This document shows, in pieces, positions 22,001 through 36,101 of a stretch of 64,000 nt of DNA (within the stretch, counting starts at the first letter, position 1; every line of letters starts with the position of its first letter). The position numbers and the translations under genes are program-made. The notes beneath the pieces are model-generated. The model was not told where the DNA came from, did not search any database, and worked only from the letters and a program-made list of their open reading frames with translations. The DNA comes from Bugula neritina (taxonomy: Eukaryota > Bryozoa > Gymnolaemata > Cheilostomatida > Bugulidae). The stretch covers positions 28,818,004 to 28,882,003 of the forward strand of contig OZ037765.1 of NCBI GenBank assembly GCA_964035545.1, in the 5' to 3' direction.

Positions 22001-25000
22001 AAAGAAAATGACAGAAAAATAAAATTAGAGAAAATTGAAATTAATGACATTTTGCACATTTCAAACTCATTCAACTATCTCAGTGCCCCATATGCCAGTT
22101 CACACTACAGCTCACAAAATTTACTGAGATAAATTATAAAATTTTGTCTTAGGGAATAAATTCTCAATTAATCAATTAGAAACTTTGAAACAAGTGGTAC
22201 AACTCCCACAAAACAGCCAATAAAATAGAGTCACAGCTGAATGCACAAATAGAATATCAAAATCGAAGAGCAATGAAGTAACAAAAGATGGACAAATGGC
22301 TCATAATTGTATATAACTTTTACTGGCTGCCAGGTTTACCAGATATTGAAACACCACAATGCTCAAAATCTAATGTTTCATAACTTTCCACCATAAGTGC
22401 TCTATATGTAAACATTGTTTTATACATTTGAATAAACCTGATCACCTCAGGACTACATAAGTAGCTTTCAATATGTAAAGGCCCTCGGTGGCTGAATTTT
22501 TCATCAGTATGTTTTTAAACTGCCATAAATAACTTTGACGTGTTGTAAACAGCTCAAGATTATGTAAACCACAGGGTTAAATTTCTTAAGAAAATCAAGA
22601 GCTACTTACTAAGGCTATCAGACATCTCAATAATTCATATGTTTACAGACAGAATAAACAAACCTTGAAATATCTTAATAGTACAAGTGTGATGGGCTGC
22701 GACTGTACTAACTGCAAATACTGATGAAATAATTCTCTATTGCTACTCATGGAAAGAGACTTGAGAAAGTAGTTTTTAGTTGTTATGCATAGATGCAACC
22801 CAGCAGCTCAGTTATTTTATAGTTTAATGAAGTATAACAACAACATTTTCTAATAACATATTTGTCCAGCGCCAGAAGTGGCTGTGGCTAAAACTGAAGC
22901 TTGTAGGTATTAGAAAAATGTTGAACGATTATAATACTAATTATTTGTGAAAATCACCGTAATTACTAGTCAGATGAGAAACTCTAGCAACTGAGACGTT
23001 CTTTCGGGTGGCAAAACAAGAGCTCTATCAATTTTTATAGTAAACCACTGGTTGCTTTCCAGATTAATTTTGAGTTTATGTTTGAAAACAATTGAAAGCT
23101 ACCTACTAGAATTTTTTGTGATTTTTCAAGTTACAATCAGAAACTAGCTGTTGGCCTCATACTAACCCAACAAAACAAACCATACTGACTGAAACTCCAT
23201 CAACATTTCAATTCTCTGCTAGTACGATCATCTTGAATATAAATGATTCAACAATTCCAGACTAAAATAGCTACTGGTCATCAGTTCATATTTCAGAAGA
23301 AAATATAAAACCTAAATTTGATTAGAAATCATTAGATCAAAACAAGGAAATAGAACGAGACATTGTTTTTCCACACCATGGCGTCATTATAATAAAATTT
23401 ACTGCCCGTTGCAAAAGTCACTGAGCAAAACTCTTTTGAAAATTGCCTATTGAGTGGACATACTACACTCTGGGAACATAACCCAGTAGGAAGTATGCTG
23501 AAGCCATTCATTTCAACCCACAGCGCAACTTATTAGCGTTCTTTTCAATTTAAAATTCTAATGGTTCATTACTTGAAATGAAAAGATAGTAAAAATACAG
23601 GTCCATTCTAAGGCGAATAGCAAGAGTTTACCTTCATTTTCATAAAAAAAGTCGGCTTAAATTTGGCTTACTACTAAACCGGAACTCAGTGACAACATAA
23701 TGACAACCAAATCAAATACTACATCCGGATTAAGGTTAATAAGAAGTAAAAAGGGTGATGCCTAGAGTGGGGTCAAGGTTCATTACAAAGCTGTAGAAGT
23801 TGCTGGAAGGACTAAATTCATCATATACCTCATGTAGCTTCTTTAAAACTATACTTTAATCATTATTATTAAGCTTATGCTTTAAATTTTCAATAAATAT
23901 TAATTAAAAGACTTCAACGTTTAATGATAAGATACAGTTTTACAATAAATATAGTTATTAAATAATAAAACAACTGCTGCATGTTGAAACGGCCACCTTG
24001 TATATTCCCCCAAAACAAGTAAAAGTAGTAAAATCACACTGATTAAGGGAGCAGTTCAAGTCATGATTTTAGATAATATAAAAATTTTAAATACGTAAGT
24101 CAATAAGTACTTGGACCAGCTCTGATTTATCTCAAACTATGGCTAATTAGCATATCATAGCAGCTAATAACAGTAATCATAGATAATGTTTGTAAACCTT
24201 CCCTACCTCTTGAATTTGTGCCTTGATCTCAGGAAAGAGGTTAGCAAATTTAACATAAGTAGACAATAGAAGGCCCCTGGTGGCAGCACTGCACAGGTGG
24301 AACTTGGAGTGGAGCAACTCCAATTGTACTGAAGGACTGCAAGAATTAAATGCTCAGTTTTAGTAAATTAAAAGTATGCACGTGTAGCCAACTCCAACAG
24401 CTAGCAACATTACATTATTGCACACTAAAATACAATCAAGAATAAACTTTAAAGTTAGAAAAAATCAAAACAAATAATGTAAAACATTTGCATCGGCCTT
24501 TAAGAAGCTGAGAGAAATATTTTGCTTGGCTTGGGTTTATAATTTCTGATTTGAAACAATTTATTACAGAGTCAGGACCTGCAAATTAAATTGTCTCAAT
24601 ATTAAGTGACTGCCAACACCTGGGATGGTTTCGTAAAGTACATCACAGCTAACCTAGAACGTGGATCACCAGCTATCAGGTTGCCAAACTCTCCCAGTAT
24701 GTAACCTCCAACTTTTACCATGTTTTCATGACAGGCAGGGGCTTGAAGAGCCTAAAACAGATGAAATCCCCAGATAGTGATGATGGGATGATATATAAAT
24801 AGTGCTAACAGAAATGCAAACTATCCCCTCGTAACTATCACAGCTCTTATCACGCAGCCTGTTAATGATGGCATATGCAGAACAAACTGACACGGAGGAG
24901 CCACTTGTTTGTGAGAAAAAATCTTTATTACATAACCAGAGCTAGCCAATTGTTAATCAGAGTTTGCGTTGGGAAACAAACCACTTTCCACAGCCATTCA

Positions 25001-28000
25001 ATGACGTGGCATTGACTCACTTTTCAAACCTGGCGATTTCGTTCAGGAAAAATTCTTATGGTTCTAACATACTCACATGAGAAAACTAGGGAGTGTTTCA
25101 TGCAATCAAGTTTTCAAAAACAACATGTGTTTACACCTTTAACTGCCATCACCACAATATAATAGAAAAACCAGCTAATTACCCTGTCTAGTATTTTTGT
25201 TTTGCATCAAAACTGAGCAAAACAAAAGTACTGAATAACTTTATTCATGTTAATATTTAATTTACAGACAATAATAAGATTCAAGTTTTCTAGCTTTCAA
25301 TGTTTGATTCAGCACGATTTTAGAGCAATTTAAATCATTCAGTACATGAAGCTGTAAACATCGTTGTTTGTGACATGATTGTAGGTCAAAGTGAAAAAAT
25401 TCATTATATAAATATAGCAAAAAACATAGAATTAATTGACAAACAAATATCTATGAATAATTTTTCCTATAAAAATTGGAAAATTAATTATCAAGATGAA
25501 CTTTCATGTCGGTTAGAAGCACCCGATCCACTCAACAAATGCAGCTGAAAGCCAGTATTTACAATACCCAAAGTGCAATTTGATCGAAATACCATCAAAA
25601 CTTTAACCCACTTGTTCACTATGAACACTGAAATCTCAAAAGCTGTTAATGTATTTTATATCATCATACTTATTACACAAACAAGCCATCATAAAAGTTT
25701 ATAGCCTCAAATTAACTTTTTAGAAAACTCACTTCAAACACAGTTTTAGCTGCGTATCCTTGCACGTCATCTCTGTTGATAACAATCTGTATAACTCTGT
25801 ACCAAACCTCCTCACTCACAAAATCTCCGGCTATTCTAATGAGGTTAAGTATGATGTCAACGTACCAGGAATAATCCACAGCATACTTCTCTGCTAATAT
25901 TGCTACTTTCAACACCTGGAAATAAGTAACAATGCTACAACTACTTGCCACATGCATTTAGCTATTTCACAAACAAATTTGCAAAAAATTTGATTAATTT
26001 TAAAACTAAAGGAGAAGATAATATTTAGCCGTGTACTCCAACACAATTTAATTACATTCATGGTCTAATGGCCTATATACCAGTATTACGATGAATTGGT
26101 AGCCTCAAAAACCTGACGACAGTTCATTTTGAGCTGCAGTCTGAACAGGCCATAATTGCTAGTGCACACTCGTCACAAAAACTAAAGAATACCATAACCA
26201 AAAATATGCTGAAGATATCACCAATGTCACATAATCGTACAACTTATTGCCCCAGCCAACCCAACACAAAACCTACTAGTCCTCCTCACCATTTCCTCTC
26301 TGATAGAATAGTCCGCTGTCTCCAGATACGCCAACATTTCACCAACAATTTCTTCGGCATTGGTTCGATCACACATGGCATAGAGAAGGTCGACAGCACG
26401 CTGCCTGACACTGACGTCTCTTTCAGTCTAGAATAGAAAAAACATTTCCAGAACACTTTTCCACATGAGATTGCAGTAAAACATTTTTTAATACAACTTT
26501 CTGATAACAAAACCATTATAATAAATATGTAAATCAAAGACATGTGTTTAGAGGCAGTAGAACCGTAGCTGGAGCAGTACAACAGACCTTGAGTGCAAGT
26601 ATAACCGTCTCCAAATGCTTCTTCACAGCTTCATGAGAGAATTCTGATGTAGCGAGTAGACACATGCTTTCCAAAGCTAAATATCTGGAGCACAAAACAC
26701 AGTAGACAATGCACAAGGGCTGACAACTACCTAACTGACTAAACTTTCTGTAGAGAAAATATTGGTGAATAAAAAAAAGCTTGACATCATCTAGGTACAT
26801 GTATACTATATCTTTTTATAGCAAAAAATTAGTTAACCAAGTTTAAAAAAAGTTTAATGTAAGATGATGTAAGCTTGAGTACAGACTGAAAACTTTAAAT
26901 TAGATTTTGATATTTAAACACCAGTTAAAGTAGCAGAAAGATGTACCAGACATAAACAAGAGATATTTAAAAGCAAACTGATATCAATTAGATGCAAGAA
27001 AAACAAATTATCTTGGGAGTACTTTTTAGTTTAAAATAACAAGTGAATAGGCATTAAACTTAGAGAAGACAACTTTAGTAACTAACAATGTTCATAACAA
27101 GAAGCATGCCTAGTGGTCTTCAAGTTTGAACACACTACATAAACTATGAGCAAAAATGCTAATAAATAATACAACCATAGAAAATGAAATAATTGAAAGA
27201 TTTTCATTGCCCAATAATTGTGAAAATTTTCAAAAATACTTTTAAAATTAAAACTTTTTAATTTTTATTTCATAGTAGTTGACACATCAAACAGAAATAT
27301 TCTACAGCAACTTTCAAAATTTTTAATTTCGATCACTGAAGAATGAACCTTTTTAAACTCAAAAAGGAGTACATCTGCACGAGCAAATTTTCCGATTGCA
27401 TTGCATTACAAACCCTGAAAACATTTTTCGTCACAGAATTTTTCTCAACATCTATGTTCAGGCTTTTTGAGCCAAGGAAAGGTAACTCTTCATCCTACAT
27501 TATAAAAAGCTTGCAGTTTGACAACTAACCTAAGATTAGTCTCTCTGTGTTGCAGAAACTGTCCTAACTGGTTACAGGCTCGGACCAACAGATTAGGGTC
27601 ACTGTCCATGTGAATGATGAGATAGATTGCTTCAAACAGCACTGAATTCTTGGCATTGGAGTGCTGCACCTTCTTTGACTTGGGTGGCTCCTACAATATC
27701 ACAGCTACAGCTTAATTTACTAACTTTCCATTCATCCATTGCCACTGAAAGATGCCCCACTAAATCCCCATTCTAGTAAACTCTCCAGGTGACCATATTC
27801 AAAATTTGCAGTCACAATAATATGTATATAATTAATGATAGCAGCTTTGCCTCCAGTGACCACACTAAAGGACAAAGGAATCACAGCAGGCTATATCACC
27901 AAAGTAGAAGTTATGCAACCATAGCAACTAGAGCTAACATAGAGGTCCCATTTTCACTTATTAGTTTCACAGATACAAAACCTAGAGCAAGAGCAGACTG

Positions 28001-31000
28001 GGAAACTTTGGTATTTTACTCCTAGTAGTTGATACATTAAATTAATTAGTTTACATAATAAATTCCTTATTAACAACTTGTATTAGCAGACTGAGTTATA
28101 GATTCATTTCGAGTCAATGGAATAATTTCATTTAGTCTAACATGGCCAATGATATTCAATTACAGTTTGAAACTCAATAAGTATTTCAGCAAACCTGAGC
28201 CTTGTTGAGAATAGTTTCAAGGCAGTCGGTTAACCTTGTTCGTATCGATGGATCTTCAGGAGGGGGATAATTCTGAAGCAGCCTCAGCAGTTTAACAGAC
28301 AACCATGGTGCTGGCACAAAGTAATATGTATAATCTTGCAGATCTGTGTAGGACGATGTTACTATCTGTAAACAAACAACTTGTGTCAAAAAAAAAACAA
28401 ATCATAGAATACACAGTTCAGATATATATTTATATAAATGAAAAACCCCCAACAGAAGAATTTGCTATTAACATAAAGCTATACCAGGCAGCAAATAAAT
28501 GAATAAGGTTTAAGGAGTTGTCTAGAATATTCCCAACATGTTTCAGAGAACCCTTGGTAGTAGTAAACTATTCAAATTGATTAAAACACCAAAAAAAGAG
28601 TTCACAATATACAAGTCTTGCTACTTTCAGATTTTAGAAGCTTTACACAACATATAAATAAAAGTATATTTCTAAAATCATATTTTAACTGCAACACCAG
28701 CAAGTGAATTTTCTGGATCGGATGAGCTAAGTTTAATTTAGCATTTAATCAGACACCATCAGTTGAAACATTCAACTACATAGCAACAAGTACAGTGTTC
28801 TAGTGTCAAATTAGCTTGACAGATTCTCATGAAAGCCATTTGCTCATATGATGGTGATTATACACTAATTATGTCAATATGCTGGCATATATTGTTACAA
28901 AGACATGGTGATTGATGGCTCACATGTAGAAAAATACTGTTCAAAAATTATAAATATGCAAATTGATGATAGCAAAACTATTTATATTAATACATATAGC
29001 AGAACATTTCACCAAAATAGATAAGAGGTTCTGTGAAAGTTTTTTTTCCCTAAAATAATACATTGCAAGTTGAAGGTATAAGAAAAGGGCTTGAGAGAGA
29101 GACCTAACACCGGTGAATAAAATATGTGAACTTCACACCCGATAAGCTCTCTATCAATATTCCCACAATTAAATCTGCTTTCCACGCCACTTCAAAATAT
29201 ATAAAAGAGGAGTCTTTTTAACAAGTGCTTCAGCAGAATGCGTCTAGGTCAAAGCATAGATGCCACTAGAAGAACTAATAAATTAGTAGATCAACAACTT
29301 CCTTTCAGTGACTTTGTAAGAGTTATGTCCACCTTAGCAGTCTAAACAAAGTATTTGCAGCTACAAAACCCGTACACCTGGGGCTGACCTGGGGTGATAT
29401 GAAAGTAGCTGATTAGCATTGCAAGTACCCCCCTTCCTCCTCTCCTCCCCCACACAATTATTTATTTAGACACGTGAAGGCATGACACACTCCAAGCTAG
29501 CAGTGCCAACAAGTAACTAGCCAAGTCTAAGCTAAAAATTAATGTGAAACTTACTCTGCTCAACCTGCTCACTGCCAATTGCACACAACCCTTGTACTCA
29601 TCCGGGTGCTTCTTAACCAGACACTCTATGAGGCTAACAGCTGCCGTCACCACCCCCATATGCTGGTCATTGAGTAGATGCACGACCCTGGAGGCCCACT
29701 CCCCCATATGGATGACATCTGGTGAGGTCCGTATCAGCTTGAGCAGCGTAAGGGCAGCGCTTTGCTTCACAGAATCTATGGTGTCACTGTAAGCAGCACA
29801 ACGTAGGGTGTTATTATACATATATTACTACACATGGAGGTCTATGATAGCATAAACTGAGCTCAACACTGTGTTTGAAAGAGAGGAAGAGAGTAAATAT
29901 TACATTACATGTGTCTAGAGGTTAATAAAAGTAGTTAGTGTATTGTAAACTGATATACAACTTCCCCACAAATAACCAGTTCAATAAATGCAGTAGCAAA
30001 TTATTGATGGGCATTAATCAGAGTGTGTGAATAATTAAGCATCAACCCGACTACTCTGAGATCAATAATAGTAACATCACATTGACTTAAGCAGCTATAA
30101 CAAGTGCAAAGCAAACAAGTTACAATGAGACAGTAAGTTGTTATGTGAATGGTAAGTTGTCTAAGTAACAAGCTGTAATAAAGTTAATAACAGGTTATAG
30201 GAACAAAATTTACTTCATGCAGTTGTGACATAAGAATAACAAACTAGCGAAAGTTGAAAAGAAAAACTAACCCAGAAACTAAGACTTTTGGTATTTCGTT
30301 GCCCAGACCCTCGGCCATCTCTCGACTACCGATATTTGCAACACACTGCAGAGCTAGACAAACGTGTACAGGATTTCTGGCATGAAGGTCATTTTTAATA
30401 GCTTGGATCACCAGTTTCATGAGCTCATTGTTAGCCCCAACCAACACTGATATAAACAAGTACCCCTGTGAGACAAGAAACATACATCTCATAATCATAT
30501 GTCTGATAATTACAGTTCTAAACTGTGAACAACTCAGACTGCAATGATTTAGTGTTAGATTGTTATAATGATTAAACCAAACATCAGTTGACAAATTTCC
30601 AATATCAACAAACCGCTAGGAAGTATATACTTAATAATGTACGATTTAATTAAAGTTACATCATTCTAGAAGGTAAACCTACAATCTGCTTCTCAGTGTA
30701 CTTGTTGGAACTCAGCAAATTGACGGCCTCCATATGGCCAAAATCGATGTCATGACCCAACAAAAATATGAACAACAGTTTGCAAACATATTTCTTCTTC
30801 TGGTAGCCATCTAGCGTCTTGTCACCTAACATAAAAAGAGCTGAATAAGTAAAAAAGTTTGTATGTAAAAGATAGGAGTCTAAAATGAAACTTGAATAAA
30901 ACCAAGTATTTTTAAATGTCTCAAACTGAAAGTCAACAAGTGAGAGTTTAAACCTACCTTTAAACTTTGACCTAATGTTAGCTAACTCTTTATTAATCCT

Positions 31001-31988
31001 TTTAACCTCAGCTTCCTTGCTCTTACCTTAAAAAAATATGTAAACATGTGAAATGTAACAGTGCTTAGATGGAAGAAAACAATCAAACAATACAGCATAT
31101 CACAGACTTTGTTTTTGACATGATTGATCAATATATGTTAAGGATATTTTATATTCACACTTCAAGCAATCATTGTAGTTCAGCCAAATGTGCTGTGAAT
31201 GAGTTGATATGACAACTGGGAAATTTGCAATAGCTGACCTAAATCACTACAACTCACTTCTAGAAGTGTGTTGCTTTGTGGTTATGTTACTTTGAAATTT
31301 CCAATTTCAATTAAAGCAAATGCACTATAAAGAGTGTTGTTGTTTATGAGTATACAATCTGCAAGTTTAAATTGTTTTGAAGTTCAAGATGGTGTATTCA
31401 AAAAGTTTTACTTGTTAAGATACTTCTCAAAACACAGGTGTCGTGAATGGTTCAGAACTGTGGTTGACATACTGTATTCAGTTAAAATATAGTCTTATAC
31501 ACAATGTCAAAGCCATATTGGATAGTATTTATATAGTTTAGAGCAAGGCTGCCCAACAGGCTGCCCAACAGGCGGCCCCAGGGCTGAATACGGCCCCCCA
31601 GCCTACATTTATATAATCCTCAAAGGCATAACAAATAAAGTTATTCTGTATCCATATATGAATTAGTGAGGAAAAAACCACCTCTTAAATGTTTTATTTA
31701 TATACATGCTAAAAATTCAGCCTGCAGTAATTATTGGGACTTCAATGTGTAATGATTCATAGGAATTTCCAATAAGTAATTTAAAAAATACTGATGCTGT
31801 GGCCCCCAACTCAAGCTAAATTTTACAATGTGAAAAGGTTGGACACCCCTGGTTTAGAGTCTTTACTTGAGCCATAGATTTGGATTAAAATTATAACATA
31901 TAGTTATAAATTAAATTTGCTTACAATTTCTAATATCTGATATGAAGACTGCAAGACCACGCATGGAATCTCCTTTCACAGTCGGCAT
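16051..31988 (-). CDS. AP2A: AP-2 adaptor complex alpha subunit (alpha-adaptin), 942 aa, complete
   Basis: Nineteen coding exons in transcript order: 31988-31925, 31026-30958, 30825-30683, 30465-30272, 29786-29555, 28365-28195, 27690-27530, 26684-26588, 26427-26290, 25915-25733, 24751-24654, 24336-24207, 19908-19807, 19679-19494, 18779-18616, 18201-18015, 17170-16944, 16759-16555, 16128-16051. They sum to 2829 nt, 943 codons including the stop, and every phase joins. The protein begins [20 protein letters not shown], as alpha-adaptins do, and its length matches the vertebrate proteins (about 940-977). Alpha-adaptin is a large subunit of the AP-2 heterotetramer that links plasma-membrane PI(4,5)P2 and cargo to clathrin. 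It appears intact, with no frameshift or missing domain. One gene usually serves both vertebrate paralogues in invertebrates. Confidence 0.97.
16168..16350. repeat. 20-bp minisatellite, about 9 copies, in AP-2 alpha last intron
   Basis: The unit is about CACAGTTCTACAGTGCAACA. The first seven copies are close; the last ones are degenerate. It stands 40 bases from exon 19. Confidence 0.92.
17220..17415. repeat. AT-rich interspersed direct and inverted repeats, AP-2 alpha intron 16
   Basis: Repeated variants of GCATTATTAGTTATAATG in both orientations (TAATGCATTATTAGTTA, ACTAATAATGCACTATTAG), able to fold into several hairpins. No clean period or transposon ends. Confidence 0.55.
19951..20084. 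repeat. Tandem repeat of 41-48 bp, 3 copies, AP-2 alpha intron 12
   Basis: Copies starting near 19952, 20000 and 20041 share the core CAAGGCCACCTTGTCAG. Each core contains the palindrome CAAGG-CC-ACCTTG. Confidence 0.8.
20085..24206 (-). other. AP-2 alpha intron 12 (largest intron), no feature recognised
   Basis: The remainder of a 4.3 kb intron between exons 12 and 13. I saw no transposon ends, no exon and no open frame with family resemblance. Confidence 0.6.
31544..31851. mobile_element. hAT-like MITE, 308 bp, in AP-2 alpha intron 1
   Basis: A perfect 8-bp target duplication GTTTAGAG (31536-31543 and 31852-31859) flanks imperfect inverted ends, CAAGGCTGCCCAAC and (complement) CAGGGGTGTCCAAC, 11 of 14 matching. 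Eight-bp duplications and CAGGGGTGT-type ends are typical of hAT transposons. It encodes nothing. The left end has a 12-bp internal duplication (GCTGCCCAACAG twice, from about 31549). Confidence 0.88.
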
Positions 31989-34900
31989 GGCTAAACCTAC
32001 ATATAAAAAAGAATGCTCAAAAGTAACAAAACAGTAGTAGGCATTGGAGCATACATTGTACATAAAATTGATTATAAGTATCATATACGTTGAAAAAATC
32101 TTGTGTTTAATTTAGGGTCCGGAAATCAACAGCACCATGTTTATTACCAAAACTGGTAGTTTATACCTGATGAAACTCAGTGTTGATTCTATACAAGTGT
32201 GTAATTTTTGGCAAAAACATGTTGAACAGGATTTATCATGATTTCTTATTTAAGAAATGCTCATTAACTTATACAAATATGGTAATAATCATATCTATGT
32301 AACTATAAAAATCACTGTTATACTATTACTCATTGGCATACTGAAAGTAAAACCCAAGAGCTTACTATTAGTTTAAGATACTGATGCTATTTCAAATTTA
32401 CTCTTAATCTACATTTTACTCATACAGTTATAACTATCTTAAATTTATAGTCGAACTAATAGTAATACTAATACTTAAATTTGCTAATCTTACCTAAACT
32501 TACAGTTACTGTTGTTCTTATACTTATAGCTATTCTCAGAGTCAGACTGGGACTGTCAAAGTGATACTCTAAAGGCAACCTTAATGGTTAATTTCTGAAA
32601 CTGGTGCTTAATCTCATACGGATACTCATAGTCATACTCATACTGGTTGGTGGTCTAGCAGTGATAGTCACATTCAGATTCGGTGTAATGGTGAATCAGA
32701 ATCACTTGATTCACTATAATACTATGAAAATCTAATAAAGTAGCATAATTATTTTCAGTTTTAGCTTGGCCTTAGGATAGTCATAGTGATAATCATAATA
32801 ATAATGACACTGAGTTCATCAAAATGACAATCACAATGTGAATGTCACTTTTAATATGAAGGTCAAAGTGAATGCTTAACTTAAACTCGAAGTAAAAGTG
32901 AATCAGAATGACTATGAAAATCAGAATGAGAATTTTTTGAACTTCATCAAAATGAAAATCCGAATCTCAATTTGAATCACTGTCGGTGACATTGAATTTC
33001 AATTTGATAGTCATAGTGATTCAGATTGACTTTGAGATTCTGATCATGCTATTACTAATACTTGTACATATGTTAATAAGCCAAAGCAACATCTTTATTT
33101 TTTACTACAATGCTCAAACTGTTTAGCCGTTAGATTGCCATTAAAAGCCAACACACAGCGATCAAATATTAATTACTGAATAAAAAGCCGGGAGAACTAC
33201 CTTGAATCAAAATTCAGGTTCTTGTTTTCTTCCATGTATGTCGAGCCCTCCAATAAACTTTCATATCCGCAAATAGTTTATGTGGGTCACAAACACCCCC
33301 TATTGTATGAGAGTCTACTCTAAACAAAGTAATTTGTATAATTAAAACAAATCAAAATTTTTTAATTTTAAAATAAATAATATTTAAAATACTTTTGAAA
33401 AATTACTTTGGAAATAAGCAAAACTTTTTTTGAGACTCAAATAGAGCTTGATACCATAACAACTACACCGGAAACGCGTTACATTCAAGCATTTAGCTTG
33501 TTTCAGGTGGGCAAGTTGAAGTTTTTTTTCTAACAGTAATAAACCCTACTAATATCTTTAGCTGCAATTTAAAAACTTTTGGAACACGTCAACATTAGAT
33601 TGAGTTACAAAATATATTAAATTTTGTGGTTTGGTTAAGTTTAGCTTAGACAAAAAGTCAAGCAAGACTTCACTTTGAGTTTGACTTTAAGTTTGACTTG
33701 GTCTTGTACTTTTACTTATAATTTTAAATTTTAGACAAGTTGAAGTTACTTATAGTTTGAATATCACAACCATTAACGTTATTTTAAACTAAATTTAACT
33801 ATTTAAATGCAGATTGATTTGCAAGTTTTTGAAACAAGTTTGTTATTTTTATGTTTATTTAAAAATATCTATATAGTTTAACATGGATCTGCAAATAGTA
33901 TTACTATTACTATAACTATTAGTTAACGTTATACTTATGCTCAGTTATAGTTATAGTTAGACTTGGTCAGTTAGTGTTACTGTCAGTGTTATACATACTC
34001 GCATTTTAATTTAGTTGTTGAAGAACAATTATAAATTGGTAACTATCTTTTTGCTTTTAATTTGTGGTTAATATTGATAAATGATTACAATTTAGGGGTA
34101 AATATTTACTGCCTAGGGTCAATTAATTGAATGCAATGACCGTTGGTTTTGTTTTGAAAAAACGTAAGCATTATATATAAATTAGAGTGGATTGTCGATT
34201 TACATTAAAGTTCTGCCATATATCTTATAAGTATTATTTGCTACGAATATTGAATATGGAACATCAAATTTAATAGCTATGAAATTTGGCTTGCTTGAAT
34301 TTAAAAAATGCTGGCAAACTATTTAAATTGGTCTAGTCAGGCCAAATTGATTTAGTAAGCAAGAGAAATTCAGTTAATAATTTTAGCTAGTTGAGTCAAC
34401 ACCAATTTTATGTTGATTTCCCAATATTAGTTATAACAATTTATGACCCAAGCTCAAATTATGCTACTTTAGTTTATGAAAATAATACTGTTAGCTTAAA
34501 CTCAATTAAATTATTTAATAATAGTTATAGACTACTTGAGTTTTCTATATTTTGTTGATAAATAATAATTATAGCTACTACAGAAAAGCAATTATGATCA
34601 TGATATCCGTTCAAATTATTTTTATAGTCATGGTGACACTTAACATGTTTTATACTTGGTATGATTTAGTCAGTCTTTGAACCAAAACATATTTAATGTA
34701 AAACAAATAGAGAAAATTAAAACTGTGCACTAACAACAGTATGGTTATGAATAATAAATAAGGTAAGGATGATTGTAATTTAATGACCACACTGGAAATA
34801 ATAAAATAAATTTTTTTGCAATAAGTAATGTTGGTTAGTTGATTGAATAAAAATTAAAATCTGATAGTTATAAACTTACACTGCTTAAATTTAGCTTTAG

Positions 34901-36101
34901 TCCAATTCACTCACATTGGTTGAAGGCCAAAACTATAATATAACTATCAATATGGGTGTAGGTGTTTGTATTGTTAGCTTTGTTTTATTTTTTGCAGTAA
35001 ATGTTACTATAATTATTTACTACTTTATGGTTTAGAATTGTTACTTTCTATAGGCAACAAAAGTAATTTAGAAAATTAAATTACAATCTGCTGTTAAAGT
35101 GTTGTATAGAATAGGAATAAAGTGATTTGTCATTGTAGGCATATTATGCTAATTAAGCCTACCCTTAAGTGACACAATTTTGAGTTTATTTACTTTACCT
35201 GTACAATAACCAAAGTGTTTTCTGCCTTTTCTAGTAGGATATGCATGTTTTCTAACTAAGTATGCATTTTGTTAAATATTTATTTGTTGGTAGAAATCCT
35301 GCAATTCGAATAACTCGTATGCAATTTCAAAGTATTTCTTGTATACTCAATGTTCACATTAATCTCAATTTATAAAACTCATCTATAAGAATGATTATGT
35401 TAAGACTTGCCACGTTTTTTGTGAGTTGGCTATTAACTAAAATTTTTCCAAGTCTGCTTATTTTATAGTTAATAAACAACACCATAAAAGCAAGAACAAG
35501 TTACCTATGTAGTGCAAGCATAGTCAACTCTTGCTTTTGGAAAATGAAGTAATTTTTTTTTCAAATGTTAATTTATGCACAAAAACAAATAATGAAATAG
35601 AACAGTCTGCTGAAGTGTATTGATTTGTACTGAGTGTAAATAATACAATAAGCAAATGAAAAGTTACATGTAAACTGGCAGCTCTGATGGAACCAATCTC
35701 AAGTTCAGTTGGCAATTGTGTTGAATGCGTAATATTTGTAGACAGTAAATTTTAAATATTAAGCATATTTAAACAATACATCAGTTTTTCTGATGTCACA
35801 GCTCCAGTAAATCAAGTTTTCTCTAAAGATTCCATTCATGTACATGCAGTATAATTGTTATTTTATTCAGCTGTTATTAAATATTGTTAGAGCATGGTTT
35901 TTTTTATTAAAAATCAAGTTTGCAGTAACAATAATGATTTAAGAGCTGGTCATTTGTAATAGTGAGTAAAAGTATCATACCATTTGTACAATTTTTTTTG
36001 AATACTCAATGAATTTAAACACTTTTGACAATATTGAAATTTTACATACTTTCATTTTAAAGATATTAATTTATGTGAAAATTTATAGGAATTCACACAG
36101 A
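31989..36101. other. 4.1 kb spacer between divergent AP-2 alpha and DCDC1-like genes
   Basis: It should contain both promoters and any 5' UTR exons. I cannot place either transcription start. No protein-coding exon was recognised. A degenerate repeat fills part of it. Confidence 0.6.
32450..34010. repeat. Degenerate hexamer-periodic tract
   Basis: Variants of a six-base unit (ACTCAT, AGTCAT, ACTTAT, AATCAG, AGTTAT) recur in runs, for example 32610-32645, 32690-32960, 33655-33720 and 33900-34000, with plain AT-rich sequence between. It looks like a decayed hexanucleotide satellite. Confidence 0.5.

Larger units (their letters stand above)
19807..31988 (-). other. AP-2 alpha trunk (exons 1-13, residues 1-594)
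   Basis: The alpha-helical HEAT-like solenoid forms the adaptor core. Landmarks are [14 protein letters not shown], the basic patch [13 protein letters not shown] near the N-terminus (known PI(4,5)P2-binding region), [48 protein letters not shown] and [14 protein letters not shown]. All are nearly identical to the vertebrate sequence as I remember it. Introns range from under 300 bases to 4.3 kb. Confidence 0.95.

Noticed and set aside
20438-22132. Lysine- and asparagine-rich open frames in AP-2 alpha intron 12
   Set aside because: Composition follows the AT-rich background, with no splice context or family match.
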